A program made the position numbers and the translations under genes. The notes under the pieces were generated by a model that saw only the letters and a program-made list of their open reading frames with translations, was not told the DNA's origin and ran no database searches. Below are positions 1-7,143 of a stretch of 10,411 nucleotides of DNA, piece by piece (positions within the stretch are counted from its first letter, which is position 1; each line of letters begins with the position of its first letter). Origin of the DNA: Flavobacteriales bacterium UBA5869. GTDB lineage: Bacteria > Bacteroidota > Bacteroidia > Flavobacteriales_D > Crocinitomicaceae. The stretch spans positions 1 to 10,411 of the forward strand of contig DJFP01000027.1 of the NCBI GenBank assembly GCA_002432565.1, read 5' to 3'.

Positions 1-135
1 ATGATTTCCAAAGCTTATACGGTTACCGCTTATCCGACGTTACTGTTTATCAACGGAGAAGGAAAGATGGTGAAGAAACTGGTCGGAAAACAGAGCAAAG
101 AGAAGTTGTTGGCAGCTGTTTCAACGATAAAATAA
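1..135 (+). CDS. Thioredoxin-fold protein, C-terminal fragment (5' end outside window)
   Basis: Frame 1 is open from the window edge to a TAA at 133-135, giving 44 residues. The fragment contains V-T-A-Y-P-T-L-L-F-I, the cis-proline loop and following beta strand of thioredoxin-like proteins. It is followed by the G-E-G-K turn, a V-G-x-Q-S segment and a final amphipathic helix. The cis-Pro (residue 12 of the fragment) normally packs against the CxxC active site, which would lie upstream of the window, so I cannot say whether this is a redox-active thioredoxin, a TlpA/ResA-like protein or a DUF255-like one. The ATG at position 1 is probably an internal methionine, because it would leave only a third of the fold. 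A strong terminator follows 14 bp after the stop. Confidence 0.75.
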   Translation: MISKAYTVTAYPTLLFINGEGKMVKKLVGKQSKEKLLAAVSTIK

Positions 136-149
136 GGATATAATGTCTT

Positions 150-188
150 GTGGGCACGCGATTAATCGCGTGCCCACTTTATTTATTT
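150..188 (+). terminator. Rho-independent terminator (28-bp perfect palindrome)
   Basis: Positions 150-161 (gtgggcacgcga) and 166-177 (tcgcgtgcccac) are exact reverse complements around a ttaa loop, giving a GC-rich 12-bp stem. On the + strand the stem is followed by TTTATTTATTT, so it should terminate the thioredoxin-fold gene. The gene on the opposite strand ends at 183, so the hairpin lies between convergent genes and may also stop minus-strand transcripts, although the T-run on that side is poor. Confidence 0.9.
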
Positions 189-1175
189 GATTTTCATCTT
201 CAAACAATACCCTTTATTGGTTGTTGCATAAAGTGTTTTCTTTTCCAGCAGAAGTGCACAAAAATTTCCTTTCATTAAAAAATGCCAGGTTTTCCCCCCG
301 TCTTTGGAATAATCAATTCCTGTTGTCCCACAGGAAAATAAGATCTTTTTGTTTCCGGTAACACAAGAGCGATATCCGTTGGGAAATACTTCCGAAGCTT
401 TCCAGGTTTTTCCTCCATCAGTTGTATAACATGCATTTTGGGTTGCTTCCGTACTTTTCCGGTAATCACCTCCGACTACCACACCATGCAGCAAATCCCA
501 AAAGAATAGGGAGAAAGGACCTGCTCCTTCTCCGGTTTTCATAGGAAGTTTAACGGACAATGTTCGTTTTGACCAAAGATCAACGTAATGGAAGCGGGCA
601 GAAGTATCGCCGCCCGAAACAAAAAAGTATGCTTCCGGACTCAGAAATTGTGCACAGGTTCCACTGGCTGCATAGCATCCTTCATTGGGTTCGTTTGCAA
701 TCTTTTGACTGATCTCATTAAAAGTAATAGATTCAGGACCTTTCTTGCGTAAAAAGAAATTTCCGTCTACCGGGTCTCCTAATAGAACGAGCTCATTTTC
801 CCAAATCGATATATCGTCCAGGAAAATTCCGTTTTCCCGGAAAACCGGAGCAAAAGATTCTAAATTCCCTTTGTAAACAATTCCATTGTCGCCGGAAAGA
901 ATAGCGTAAATAGTATCCTCATGAATAGCGATGTCTCTGAATTCGCCGCCTTTCACCGGTGAAACAAGAGTTCTTTTGCTTTCATTTTTTTCATTGAAAG
1001 CAATGACTCCGGTTTTTGATGTTCCGAAAAGCAGCCAATCTTTTTTATAACGGACCACAATACGTGAATAAGAAGTATCTGCCGCAAAACGAAGCGTGTC
1101 CGCAGCTCTGACTTTTTGAGAGATTCCGTTATGGCTTAGGAGAATGAGTCCTAAAAAGAGAATTGAATTTTTCAC
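183..1175 (-). CDS. Exported BNR/Asp-box (YCF48/sialidase-like beta-propeller) protein
   Basis: The 330-residue product starts with a short signal peptide: K at 2, a hydrophobic stretch at about 4-13, and a probable cleavage near residue 19-20. The mature part has short beta-rich repeats. Two are clear Asp-boxes (S/T-x-D-x-G-x-T-W), at residues 251-258 and 290-297, and a V-V-V-G-G-D-Y segment lies at 232-238. These are typical of the WD40/YVTN/BNR-like propellers often labelled 'oxidoreductase' or 'glycosyl hydrolase' in Bacteroidota. No catalytic residue set is visible, so an enzymatic function should not be assumed. The start is GTG (1173-1175). An in-frame TAA lies four codons upstream (AAC TAA AAG AAG AAC AGC GTG), so no earlier start exists, and the GTG sits directly before the signal peptide. 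The first 47 bp overlap the 3' end of the acyltransferase gene, so it is probably translated from the same mRNA. It likely acts in the periplasm or at the outer surface; the ligand is unknown. Confidence 0.8.
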   Translation of the reverse strand: MKNSILFLGLILLSHNGISQKVRAADTLRFAADTSYSRIVVRYKKDWLLFGTSKTGVIAFNEKNESKRTLVSPVKGGEFRDIAIHEDTIYAILSGDNGIVYKGNLESFAPVFRENGIFLDDISIWENELVLLGDPVDGNFFLRKKGPESITFNEISQKIANEPNEGCYAASGTCAQFLSPEAYFFVSGGDTSARFHYVDLWSKRTLSVKLPMKTGEGAGPFSLFFWDLLHGVVVGGDYRKSTEATQNACYTTDGGKTWKASEVFPNGYRSCVTGNKKILFSCGTTGIDYSKDGGKTWHFLMKGNFCALLLEKKTLYATTNKGYCLKMKIK

Positions 1176-2070
1176 GCTGTTCTTCTTTTAGTTTCGGAAT
1201 GTTGTCAGGAACCGTTCGTTTCCATCGTTTATGAGACCACAACCACGGTCCGGGTTCTTCCAAAATACGCTTTTCAAGTAGTTTTGCATGCGTTTCGGTA
1301 ATTTCCCCCCAGGGCAGCGTTCTCGGTTCATCCGTCAGAAGTTGTAATTCAACTTCATAATAACCACGTTTGATCTTTTTGGGCAGGTAAAAAACAACCG
1401 CCTGATCATACGTATTTGCCAATTGTTCGGCCCCGAAAAGAATCCCGGTTGTTTGATGCAGAAAAGTCATCCAGTAACATTTTGTAGAATCTGCCGGACT
1501 TTGATCGCTCAATACCAGGGTTGCAGTCGGAACTCCTTTCTGAAGATACGAATTAAATGTTTCTTTGACAATTTTTGCATAAATGACTTTCATTCCGAAA
1601 CGCGAGCGAAGTGTATTGATCTTCTTATCCCAATATCCGCTGGTTAAAGGCATGCCGATCCCGATTGCCTGGTGCGGGAAGAACAGATCCTGGCCGGTAA
1701 TCATCCATTCCCAATTCATGTAGTGAGCAGAAACTAACAGAACACTTTTATTCTGCTCGTAAAGCTGTTCCATGAGCTCGGGATTCTTGATTTGAAAACG
1801 TTTTCGGAGCTCTTTTTCCGAGATTCCCAGGTTTTTAACTCCTTCCAGCAGCATATCTGCAAAATAGCGGTAGAAGGAACGTTTGATCTTTCGGTGTTCT
1901 TTCTTTGTAAGGTCCGGAAAAGAACGGGCAATGTTTCCCTCTATAACCTTTTTTCGGTAAGGGAAAACAGTGATCAGCAAAAGGAAGAACAAATCGGAAA
2001 AGCGATAAGTAATCCAAAGTGGAAGTTTGGAAAGAGGAAGTACGAACAAATAGTAGGCGACTTTACTCAT
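1129..2070 (-). CDS. LpxL/HtrB-family lysophospholipid / lipid A acyltransferase
   Basis: The 313-residue protein has an N-terminal membrane-anchoring segment (about residues 5-37) and the family's HX4E catalytic motif at H116-E121 (S-A-H-Y-M-N-W-E). A D-Q-S-P motif follows at 189-192, and the C-terminal block P-G-P-W-L-W-S-H-K-R-W-K-R lies at 273-285. All are hallmarks of LpxL/LpxM/HtrB-type acyltransferases, which transfer an acyl chain at the inner membrane, classically the secondary acyl chains of lipid A. Length is normal for the family. The exact acceptor cannot be read from sequence: lipid A is the default, but Bacteroidota use paralogues for ornithine or other lipids. The ATG start (2068-2070) overlaps the stop of rarA in an ATGA arrangement, implying translational coupling, and its end overlaps the BNR gene by 47 bp. 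Confidence 0.9.
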   Translation of the reverse strand: MSKVAYYLFVLPLSKLPLWITYRFSDLFFLLLITVFPYRKKVIEGNIARSFPDLTKKEHRKIKRSFYRYFADMLLEGVKNLGISEKELRKRFQIKNPELMEQLYEQNKSVLLVSAHYMNWEWMITGQDLFFPHQAIGIGMPLTSGYWDKKINTLRSRFGMKVIYAKIVKETFNSYLQKGVPTATLVLSDQSPADSTKCYWMTFLHQTTGILFGAEQLANTYDQAVVFYLPKKIKRGYYEVELQLLTDEPRTLPWGEITETHAKLLEKRILEEPGPWLWSHKRWKRTVPDNIPKLKEEQREKFNSLFRTHSPKP

Positions 2071-3341
2071 TTCTTGAATTTATTAGGCCAAAGTGTTTGT
2101 AACTGCTTGTGGATTTCCTGTTCACGTGCACTGCTTCCGGCATGAAAGAATGTACGGTCTTTCAGTGAATCGGGAAGGTACTGTTGTGAAACAAAGTTTC
2201 CCGGGAAATTATGCGCATATTGGTATTCGGCACCATAACCGAGGTCCTTCATCAATTTTGTCGGAGCATTTCTCAAATGAAGTGGTACAGGGGCGTTCGG
2301 ATCCTGTTTTACAGCTGCAATAGCTTCGTCAATTGCCAGGTAAGCAGCATTTCCTTTCGGTGAAGTTGCCAGGTAAATAGCACACTGGGAAAGAATGATC
2401 CGTGCTTCCGGCCATCCGATAACCTGGATTGCCTGGAAGGTGTTGTTTGCCATAATCAATGCGGTCGGATTCGCCAATCCGATGTCTTCCGCAGCGGAAA
2501 TAAGCAGTCTTCGTGCAATGAATTTCGGATCTTCACCGCCTTCAATCATGCGTGCAAGCCAATAAACGGCCGCATCCGGATCACTTCCGCGAATGGATTT
2601 GATGAAGGCCGAAATAATATCGTAATGTTGTTCTCCGTCTTTGTCATAGCGGACGCGTTGCTGTGCCAGCTGGTTCACCAGTTCATCAGTGATAATGGCT
2701 GTTTCATTGGGGGAAAAGGTGTTTACGGCCATTTCCAGCAGATTCAGCATTTTTCGTGCATCACCACCCGCAACTGCGATCAATGATTTGTATTCACGGA
2801 GTTCTATTTTTCGTTTGGACAGGATCACATCCTGCTTGATTGCCCGGTTGATTAGTTCCAGTAAATCTTCCAGTGTATGGCCTTCCAGGGTATAAACCTG
2901 GCAGCGGGAAAGCAATGCCGAAATAACCTCAAAGGAAGGATTTTCAGTTGTGGCACCGATAAGCGTAATGGTTCCTTTTTCAACAGCTCCGAGCAGGGAA
3001 TCCTGCTGTGATTTGGAAAAACGGTGAATCTCGTCGATGAATAAGACTGCACCATTTGATTGGAACATTCCCTGGCTCTCCGCTTTTTGGATAATTTCCC
3101 GCACATCTTTTACACCCGAAGAAATAGCCGAAAGTGTATAGAAAGGCCTATTCAACTGTTTTGCGAGTAAGTTAGCTAAAGTTGTTTTTCCAACTCCCGG
3201 TGGTCCCCAAAAAATAATGGAAGGAAGGATTTTGGATTGAATGGCTTTCTTCAGGGGTCCGTTTTCCTCCAATAAATGCCTCTGTCCGATATATTCGGAC
3301 AAATCATTGGGGCGCATACGTTCTGCTAAGGGAGCACTCAT
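2067..3341 (-). CDS. rarA: Replication-associated recombination protein A (RarA/MgsA AAA+ ATPase)
   Basis: The 424-residue length is usual for RarA. The N-terminal clamp-loader-like AAA+ module shows Walker A G-P-P-G-V-G-K-T at residues 46-53, Walker B V-L-F-I-D-E-I-H at 99-106, and sensor-1 G-A-T-T-E-N-P-S-F at 129-137. An arginine-finger context (S-R) follows at about 145-146. The C-terminal half carries the RarA tetramerisation region, including G-S-D-P-D-A-A-V-Y-W-L-A-R-M. RarA (WRNIP1/Mgs1 homologue) acts at stalled replication forks with SSB and the replisome. The start is ATG (3339-3341), preceded by A-rich sequence (TTAAAAG) rather than a Shine-Dalgarno, as is normal in Bacteroidota. 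It is first in a three-gene minus-strand operon and overlaps the acyltransferase start by 4 bp. The pairing with a lipid acyltransferase has no obvious functional reason. Confidence 0.97.
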   Translation of the reverse strand: MSAPLAERMRPNDLSEYIGQRHLLEENGPLKKAIQSKILPSIIFWGPPGVGKTTLANLLAKQLNRPFYTLSAISSGVKDVREIIQKAESQGMFQSNGAVLFIDEIHRFSKSQQDSLLGAVEKGTITLIGATTENPSFEVISALLSRCQVYTLEGHTLEDLLELINRAIKQDVILSKRKIELREYKSLIAVAGGDARKMLNLLEMAVNTFSPNETAIITDELVNQLAQQRVRYDKDGEQHYDIISAFIKSIRGSDPDAAVYWLARMIEGGEDPKFIARRLLISAAEDIGLANPTALIMANNTFQAIQVIGWPEARIILSQCAIYLATSPKGNAAYLAIDEAIAAVKQDPNAPVPLHLRNAPTKLMKDLGYGAEYQYAHNFPGNFVSQQYLPDSLKDRTFFHAGSSAREQEIHKQLQTLWPNKFKK

Positions 3342-3538
3342 CTTTTAATATTCAAAGCGTTGAAACTGTTCAAAAAATGTTCAAAATGTTTCAGTCCGCC
3401 ACGAATGGGCTGATTTAAATCTTCAAAAGATAAACAGATCAAATAGTTCAAAGGTTGTCCTAATCGGAGTGTAATCCTTTGAACCCTTAAACTTTTTTGA
3501 ACGTTTTGAACATCTTATCAAAGATAAGGTTTTCTCTT
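3342..3538 (-). repeat. Non-coding TTCAAA/TTTGAA dyad element upstream of rarA
   Basis: This 197-bp gap between the yqgE stop and the rarA start has strong dyad organisation. Five TTCAAA words lie in the left part (3351, 3369, 3380, 3422, 3447) and three TTTGAA words in the right part (3478, 3496, 3505). The innermost pair forms an exact 9-bp inverted repeat, GTTCAAAGG at 3446-3454 with CCTTTGAAC at 3476-3484. The outermost pair is TGTTCAAAA at 3367-3375 with TTTTGAACA at 3504-3512, extendable with bulges to about 24 nt. Smaller stems lie between and beside the arms: 3351-3364, 3392-3412 (one G-T wobble) and 3420-3430. No plausible ORF covers it. It must also contain any promoter for rarA, but no clear TAnnTTTG is visible; TATCTTTTG on the minus strand is one base off in spacing. 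The strand is nominal. It could be a dispersed intergenic repeat, a structured RNA leader or a decayed mobile element. Confidence 0.6.
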
Positions 3539-4114
3539 TTAGTTGTCTGCCGGATTTACGGGATAATCTGCCATTAATTTATATTTCCCTCCCAATCTGG
3601 CTAATAAGTCCCGCCAGAGGTCATCGTCGAATGAGCTGAAAATATTGAGATCTTCCGGTGCTTTCATAACAACCCAGCTTAGTTCATCGATCTCATTTTG
3701 AAGCTGTCCGGAACCCCAGCCGGTATATCCGATGAAGAAACGCAGGTTTTCGGGCGTCATTTCGTCATTGGAGATCAGTTGTTTGATTTCGGGATAATCT
3801 CCGCCCAGGTATAAGTTCCGTCCGATTTGAATACATCCGCTGATGTTTTTGTTTTGGTGCATATAGAACAGTTGGTTCCGCTCCACAGGGCCGCCGAAAC
3901 CTACCGGTATTTTTGCTTCCGGGAAATCGGCCACCACAGAGTTAATCTCAATTTCCAATGTATTGTTTAATATTAATCCGAAGCTCCCTTCGTCATTGTG
4001 TTCACACAATAAAATTACCACACGTGAAAAGTTACTGTCCATCAGGAAAGGTTCCGAAAGCAACAAATCGCCTTTCGACGGGTTTGGTTGTTTGTTTATT
4101 TGTAAGGGAATCAA
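3539..4114 (-). CDS. yqgE: YqgE/AlgH family protein (UPF0301)
   Basis: The 191-residue protein matches the compact single-domain YqgE/AlgH family. It shows G-D-L-L-L-S-E-P-F-L at residues 15-24 and F-S-R-V-V-I-L-L-C-E-H at 29-39. G-S-F-G-L-I-L-N lies at 43-50, a G-G-P-V segment at 74-77, and G-Y-T-G-W-G-S-G-Q-L at about 128-137. The molecular function is unsettled; AlgH in Pseudomonas was reported as a regulator of alginate production, but there is no DNA-binding motif here. The start chosen is TTG (4112-4114), about 14 residues before the conserved G-D block as in relatives. No ATG lies between it and Met25, which would cut into the fold. The 72-bp gap after lptD is AT-rich with no convincing terminator, so read-through from lptD is possible. 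Confidence 0.9.
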   Translation of the reverse strand: MIPLQINKQPNPSKGDLLLSEPFLMDSNFSRVVILLCEHNDEGSFGLILNNTLEIEINSVVADFPEAKIPVGFGGPVERNQLFYMHQNKNISGCIQIGRNLYLGGDYPEIKQLISNDEMTPENLRFFIGYTGWGSGQLQNEIDELSWVVMKAPEDLNIFSSFDDDLWRDLLARLGGKYKLMADYPVNPADN

Positions 4115-4186
4115 AGTAGTTTGTTTTTGAGTTAAAATACAAACTTTTTTTTGTTGAAAAAAGAAACCCGTCGGAATTTTGGATAA

Positions 4187-6790
4187 TTAGTTAAGAACAA
4201 TAGGTGGTTTACGTATATTGATGTTTGCATTTTGCAAAATGGACGCATTTCCTCTAATTCCTATTGTAAAGCTCTTGTTTGTTCCGATCGGAGTCCAGTT
4301 AAATACCACATTCCAGCAATGGATATTCCGGTATAAATTAATGTTGAAGTTGCTAATTGCCCGCTGTTCAATATCATACATCATTCGCGCCCCGATTTTC
4401 CAGTTTGGAGTCAGGTTTACATCTCCGCTCAATGTTACCGTATTGGTTGGTAAGTAGCGCTTGCTTCTGTAAGTGGAAGTGTCTGAGTTTAAATTGAGCG
4501 ATAAAATATGGTCGACAGTCAGTTTCCATGGAATTTCAAAATAGACCATTTGGTTCGGATTCAAGATCCATTGTTGGTATTCCGGGTTCCAAACGTTCGA
4601 CATCTGGTTGGAGATATTTTGCAGACGGTCGCGGCTTTTTTTAGTCGTCAGGATAAGCGTTGTGGCGAATTGAGCAGATTTAATACGTCCGATTCCTTGT
4701 TTGGTTTTGAAGGCGTAGTCTTTTTGGATCAGACCGGTTGTATCATTCCATCCGTACCAGCTGTGATTGGCATTGATCGTTAAGTTGATGAACTCGTTCG
4801 GGTTAATGACCATCCGCATACTCAAATCTCCCCAGTTCATGGAATCTTTGAAAATATCGTAATCGGTGCTTAGAAAGAAGTTGTCGATCAAACGCGTTTT
4901 CCTGAACCCGGTTACGGTGTCTTTTTCGCTCTTTTGTTTAAGTTCAAAAGTGTTGTTCAGACCAAAGACCACTCTTCCGGAAGATTGTGTGATGTTTTCT
5001 GCATACAAACTTCGTTCGAATTTGCTGTAGCGTACTTCGGTCGCCGTACCGTTGATCGTGTCCGTATAGCTTTGGATTCCCTGCTGGATTACCGGTGCAT
5101 AGTTGAATGAGATAGTAGGAGTCATTACGTGGCGAAGCAACGTTTTCCGTTTTCCCACAAAGCGATAGTAAGAATAAAGGTTGCTTGTCAGGGAAACACT
5201 TGAATTGAATGAGTGGCTGAATCCTCCAGTACCAACCGTATCAATGTTCACAGGATCCGCGTAATTGCTGGTGTCGGTAACGGTTTTTACGATCGACTGG
5301 AAGTTGTAAACCTGTTTGTAAGTAGCTGAAGGAGTAATGCGAACGGTGTTTTTCAACATGCTGAACGTTGCCTGGACATTGAAATTCTGGGTGATCCCGT
5401 TCCTGAAATTCTGCCCGATGCTGTCGAATCGTCCGTTTTTCAGATAAGTATCCTTGAAGGATGACCTGTTCTGTATTTCATTGGCGTAGCTGATCCCGAC
5501 GACTTTATTGACTTTTTTGAACGGGAAGATCCGGTTGGTGGTTTGGAAGTTGAAAATAGGAGAGGTAAGGTCAATGATTTTCGTGGCAGAGTTTTGTCTC
5601 AGGCTCAATTTCAGATCGGCAGAGATAGGAAGCGACCCGAAACGTTTTCCCAATCGGATATCCGAGTTCAGAGTATTGTTGAAATACTGCGGATTGTTCT
5701 GGGTATTTAAGGTCTGCTTATTGGTTGAATTGGAGTTGTAGTTTACATTTGCTGTAAACGACCAGTTCGGATTTAATTTCGGGTCCTGGTTATGTGTCCA
5801 GCGGATAGTTGTGGTGCTGAATACCGTTGAATCCGGGTAACCGTATCTGAAACGGGTATAGCCGAGGTCAAAATTCCCGTTGTATTTATAGCGGGTAGCA
5901 TATTCCGAGTAATTTCTGAAACCGAAACTTCCGCGGGTATAACCGGTAGCATAGGCAATGGTTTGGAAACGTTCGGAAATGGGAATGTAATAACCCAGAT
6001 CCAGGAATCCCATTCCATAAGCAGAAATAAGTGAGTACTGCGGCATGATGAAGCCGCTTTGGCGTTCTTTTTTCTTTTTCAAGGGGATCATCGCAAAAGG
6101 AAGCCCCAGCGGGGTAGGAACGCCCATGACCCATAAATTGATAGGCCCGGAAACGATGCGTTTATCCGGTACCATTACGGCCTTCGAAAGCGCAAAATGG
6201 TAATGCGGTTCTTCCAGGTTACAGGTCGTGAATTTACCATGAACAAAATGTACATCCTCATTGGGCTGGCGTTTTGCCTTTTCCATCATCAGGTAATATT
6301 CATCCTGTTTGATAGCTGCTTCCTGGATGTATCCTTTTTCGGTTTCGAAATTGTAGCGGATAGAAGCTGCTTTCAGCGTATCACCATTGTCGATGAATAA
6401 AGGTTTCCCGACTTTTCTTCCCAGGGAATCTTCCACATAAGTAGCAAGTACTTCGTTTTTATTCAGGTCAATCAATAAGTATTCTGCTGACATGTCGATT
6501 CCCTCGTAATTCAATTTGGCTTCACCGTACAAATGGACCTGTTTCTTTTTTAAGTCCGAATAAATGGAATCCCGGGCAGAGTAGGTAATGATGGATTTGA
6601 AATCTGTGTCGTTGATGTAGACTTTGCGGACTTTGTTGGTGTCTGAAGGCATCCTTTTAGTAGTGTCTGCCGGTAAAACCTGCTGACCGAAAGCGAAAGC
6701 TACGGATATGCAAAAAGCACAAACCAGCAAGCAGAATCCGGTCCTGATTGCAGCAGAAAAAATAAGGAAAGCGCCTTTTTTTGTTTTCAA
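4187..6790 (-). CDS. lptD: LPS-assembly outer-membrane protein LptD (OstA), Bacteroidota type
   Basis: The 867-residue protein has a long N-terminal signal sequence: basic residues at 2-5, a hydrophobic core at about 17-33, and a probable cleavage after A-F-A near residue 33. An LptA/OstA-like beta-jellyroll region follows (about 60-210), including the T-T-C-N-L-E-E-P-H-Y-H-F block at 188-199. The remainder is a large beta-barrel rich in alternating aromatic and polar strands, N-rich loops and outward-facing Tyr/Trp. The R-Q-S-G-F-I-M-P motif at 243-250 lies near the barrel entry. LptD with lipoprotein LptE inserts LPS into the outer leaflet of the outer membrane. Length is typical of the Bacteroidota branch. 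The start is TTG (6788-6790): an in-frame TAA lies upstream with no ATG or GTG between, and the next Met (47) is after the signal peptide. It is divergent from the amidase operon. Confidence 0.9.
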   Translation of the reverse strand: MKTKKGAFLIFSAAIRTGFCLLVCAFCISVAFAFGQQVLPADTTKRMPSDTNKVRKVYINDTDFKSIITYSARDSIYSDLKKKQVHLYGEAKLNYEGIDMSAEYLLIDLNKNEVLATYVEDSLGRKVGKPLFIDNGDTLKAASIRYNFETEKGYIQEAAIKQDEYYLMMEKAKRQPNEDVHFVHGKFTTCNLEEPHYHFALSKAVMVPDKRIVSGPINLWVMGVPTPLGLPFAMIPLKKKKERQSGFIMPQYSLISAYGMGFLDLGYYIPISERFQTIAYATGYTRGSFGFRNYSEYATRYKYNGNFDLGYTRFRYGYPDSTVFSTTTIRWTHNQDPKLNPNWSFTANVNYNSNSTNKQTLNTQNNPQYFNNTLNSDIRLGKRFGSLPISADLKLSLRQNSATKIIDLTSPIFNFQTTNRIFPFKKVNKVVGISYANEIQNRSSFKDTYLKNGRFDSIGQNFRNGITQNFNVQATFSMLKNTVRITPSATYKQVYNFQSIVKTVTDTSNYADPVNIDTVGTGGFSHSFNSSVSLTSNLYSYYRFVGKRKTLLRHVMTPTISFNYAPVIQQGIQSYTDTINGTATEVRYSKFERSLYAENITQSSGRVVFGLNNTFELKQKSEKDTVTGFRKTRLIDNFFLSTDYDIFKDSMNWGDLSMRMVINPNEFINLTINANHSWYGWNDTTGLIQKDYAFKTKQGIGRIKSAQFATTLILTTKKSRDRLQNISNQMSNVWNPEYQQWILNPNQMVYFEIPWKLTVDHILSLNLNSDTSTYRSKRYLPTNTVTLSGDVNLTPNWKIGARMMYDIEQRAISNFNINLYRNIHCWNVVFNWTPIGTNKSFTIGIRGNASILQNANINIRKPPIVLN

Positions 6791-6871
6791 TGCTTGTATT
6801 AACGAGTTGTAACGCTTGTGCCAAAGCTTTTACCTCTGAGCCAATCGGGCAAAATAAGGACAGCGACGGCA

Positions 6872-6879
6872 CAAAGCTA
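6872..6879 (-). promoter_or_regulatory. Candidate Bacteroidota -7 promoter element for lptD
   Basis: Read on the minus strand, 6879-6872 is TAGCTTTG, an exact match to the TAnnTTTG consensus recognised by the Bacteroidota primary sigma factor. It sits in the familiar context TTTTCG-TAGCTTTG. The transcription start would fall near 6865, leaving a 5' leader of about 75 nt before the lptD TTG. No good TTTG -33 element lies at the expected 19-21 bp upstream, which lowers confidence. Confidence 0.5.
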
Positions 6880-7112
6880 CGAAAATCCTTTGCGATCTCT
6901 TTTCTTTGCAGTTAATTAAAGTTATTCTTAAATCTGTCACCGCGTAGGAACAAAGAGTACGAAGGTTTTGTTCGATTATAAATTCCAGTTTAAAAAGTCC
7001 GAGTCTAGCAAAAGCCGGGCCAGAATTGCGTTTTCCGGATTGTAACGGTTTTTTCAACATTTAATTATAGATAAGTTTCCGTTTGGTCTCAAAATTGCTT
7101 GCAAAAGGGCAT

Positions 7113-7120
7113 TAACTTTA
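7113..7120 (+). promoter_or_regulatory. Weak candidate -7 promoter element for the amidase operon
   Basis: TAACTTTA matches TAnnTTTG at every fixed position except the last (A for G) and lies 24 bp before the amidase ATG. The possible -33 words, TTTG at 7082 and TTG at 7095, are spaced too far and too near respectively. A second imperfect match, TAAGTTTC, is at 7072-7079. Either or neither may be used. Confidence 0.25.
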
Positions 7121-7143
7121 TTCCGGAATCGATATAACGCAAT

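Larger units (their letters stand above)
6791..7143. other. 353-bp divergent intergenic region (lptD / amidase operon)
   Basis: This region separates the TTG start of lptD from the ATG of the amidase, so it should carry at least two outward-facing promoters. The minus side has a consensus-like -7 element at 6872-6879. The plus side has only imperfect candidates. A 76-codon minus-strand reading frame (7060-6830) crosses the region and overlaps the -7 element; its composition (many Arg, Cys and Leu residues, no recognisable motif) does not look like a gene. I see no RNA gene, riboswitch or strong hairpin. Both flanking operons build the envelope, so shared regulation is conceivable but not shown. 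Confidence 0.7.

Noticed and set aside
3514..3528. Hairpin CTTATC-AAA-GATAAG just after the yqgE stop
   Set aside because: Six AT-rich pairs. On the minus strand, the direction of yqgE, no T-run follows; the T-rich side faces the wrong way.
4157..4180. Possible minus-strand terminator after lptD (weak stem 4164-4179, then a T6 run)
   Set aside because: The stem has about six pairs, two of them G-T wobbles, and a two-base loop; too weak to call.
6807..7047. Direct repeat TTGTAACG at 6807-6814 and 7040-7047
   Set aside because: Eight bases repeated once in about 240 bp of AT-rich sequence; no flanking similarity or symmetry to suggest an operator.
6830..7060. 76-codon minus-strand reading frame upstream of lptD
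   Set aside because: It overlaps the best promoter element, has no motif, signal peptide or credible ribosome-binding context, and looks like translated promoter DNA.
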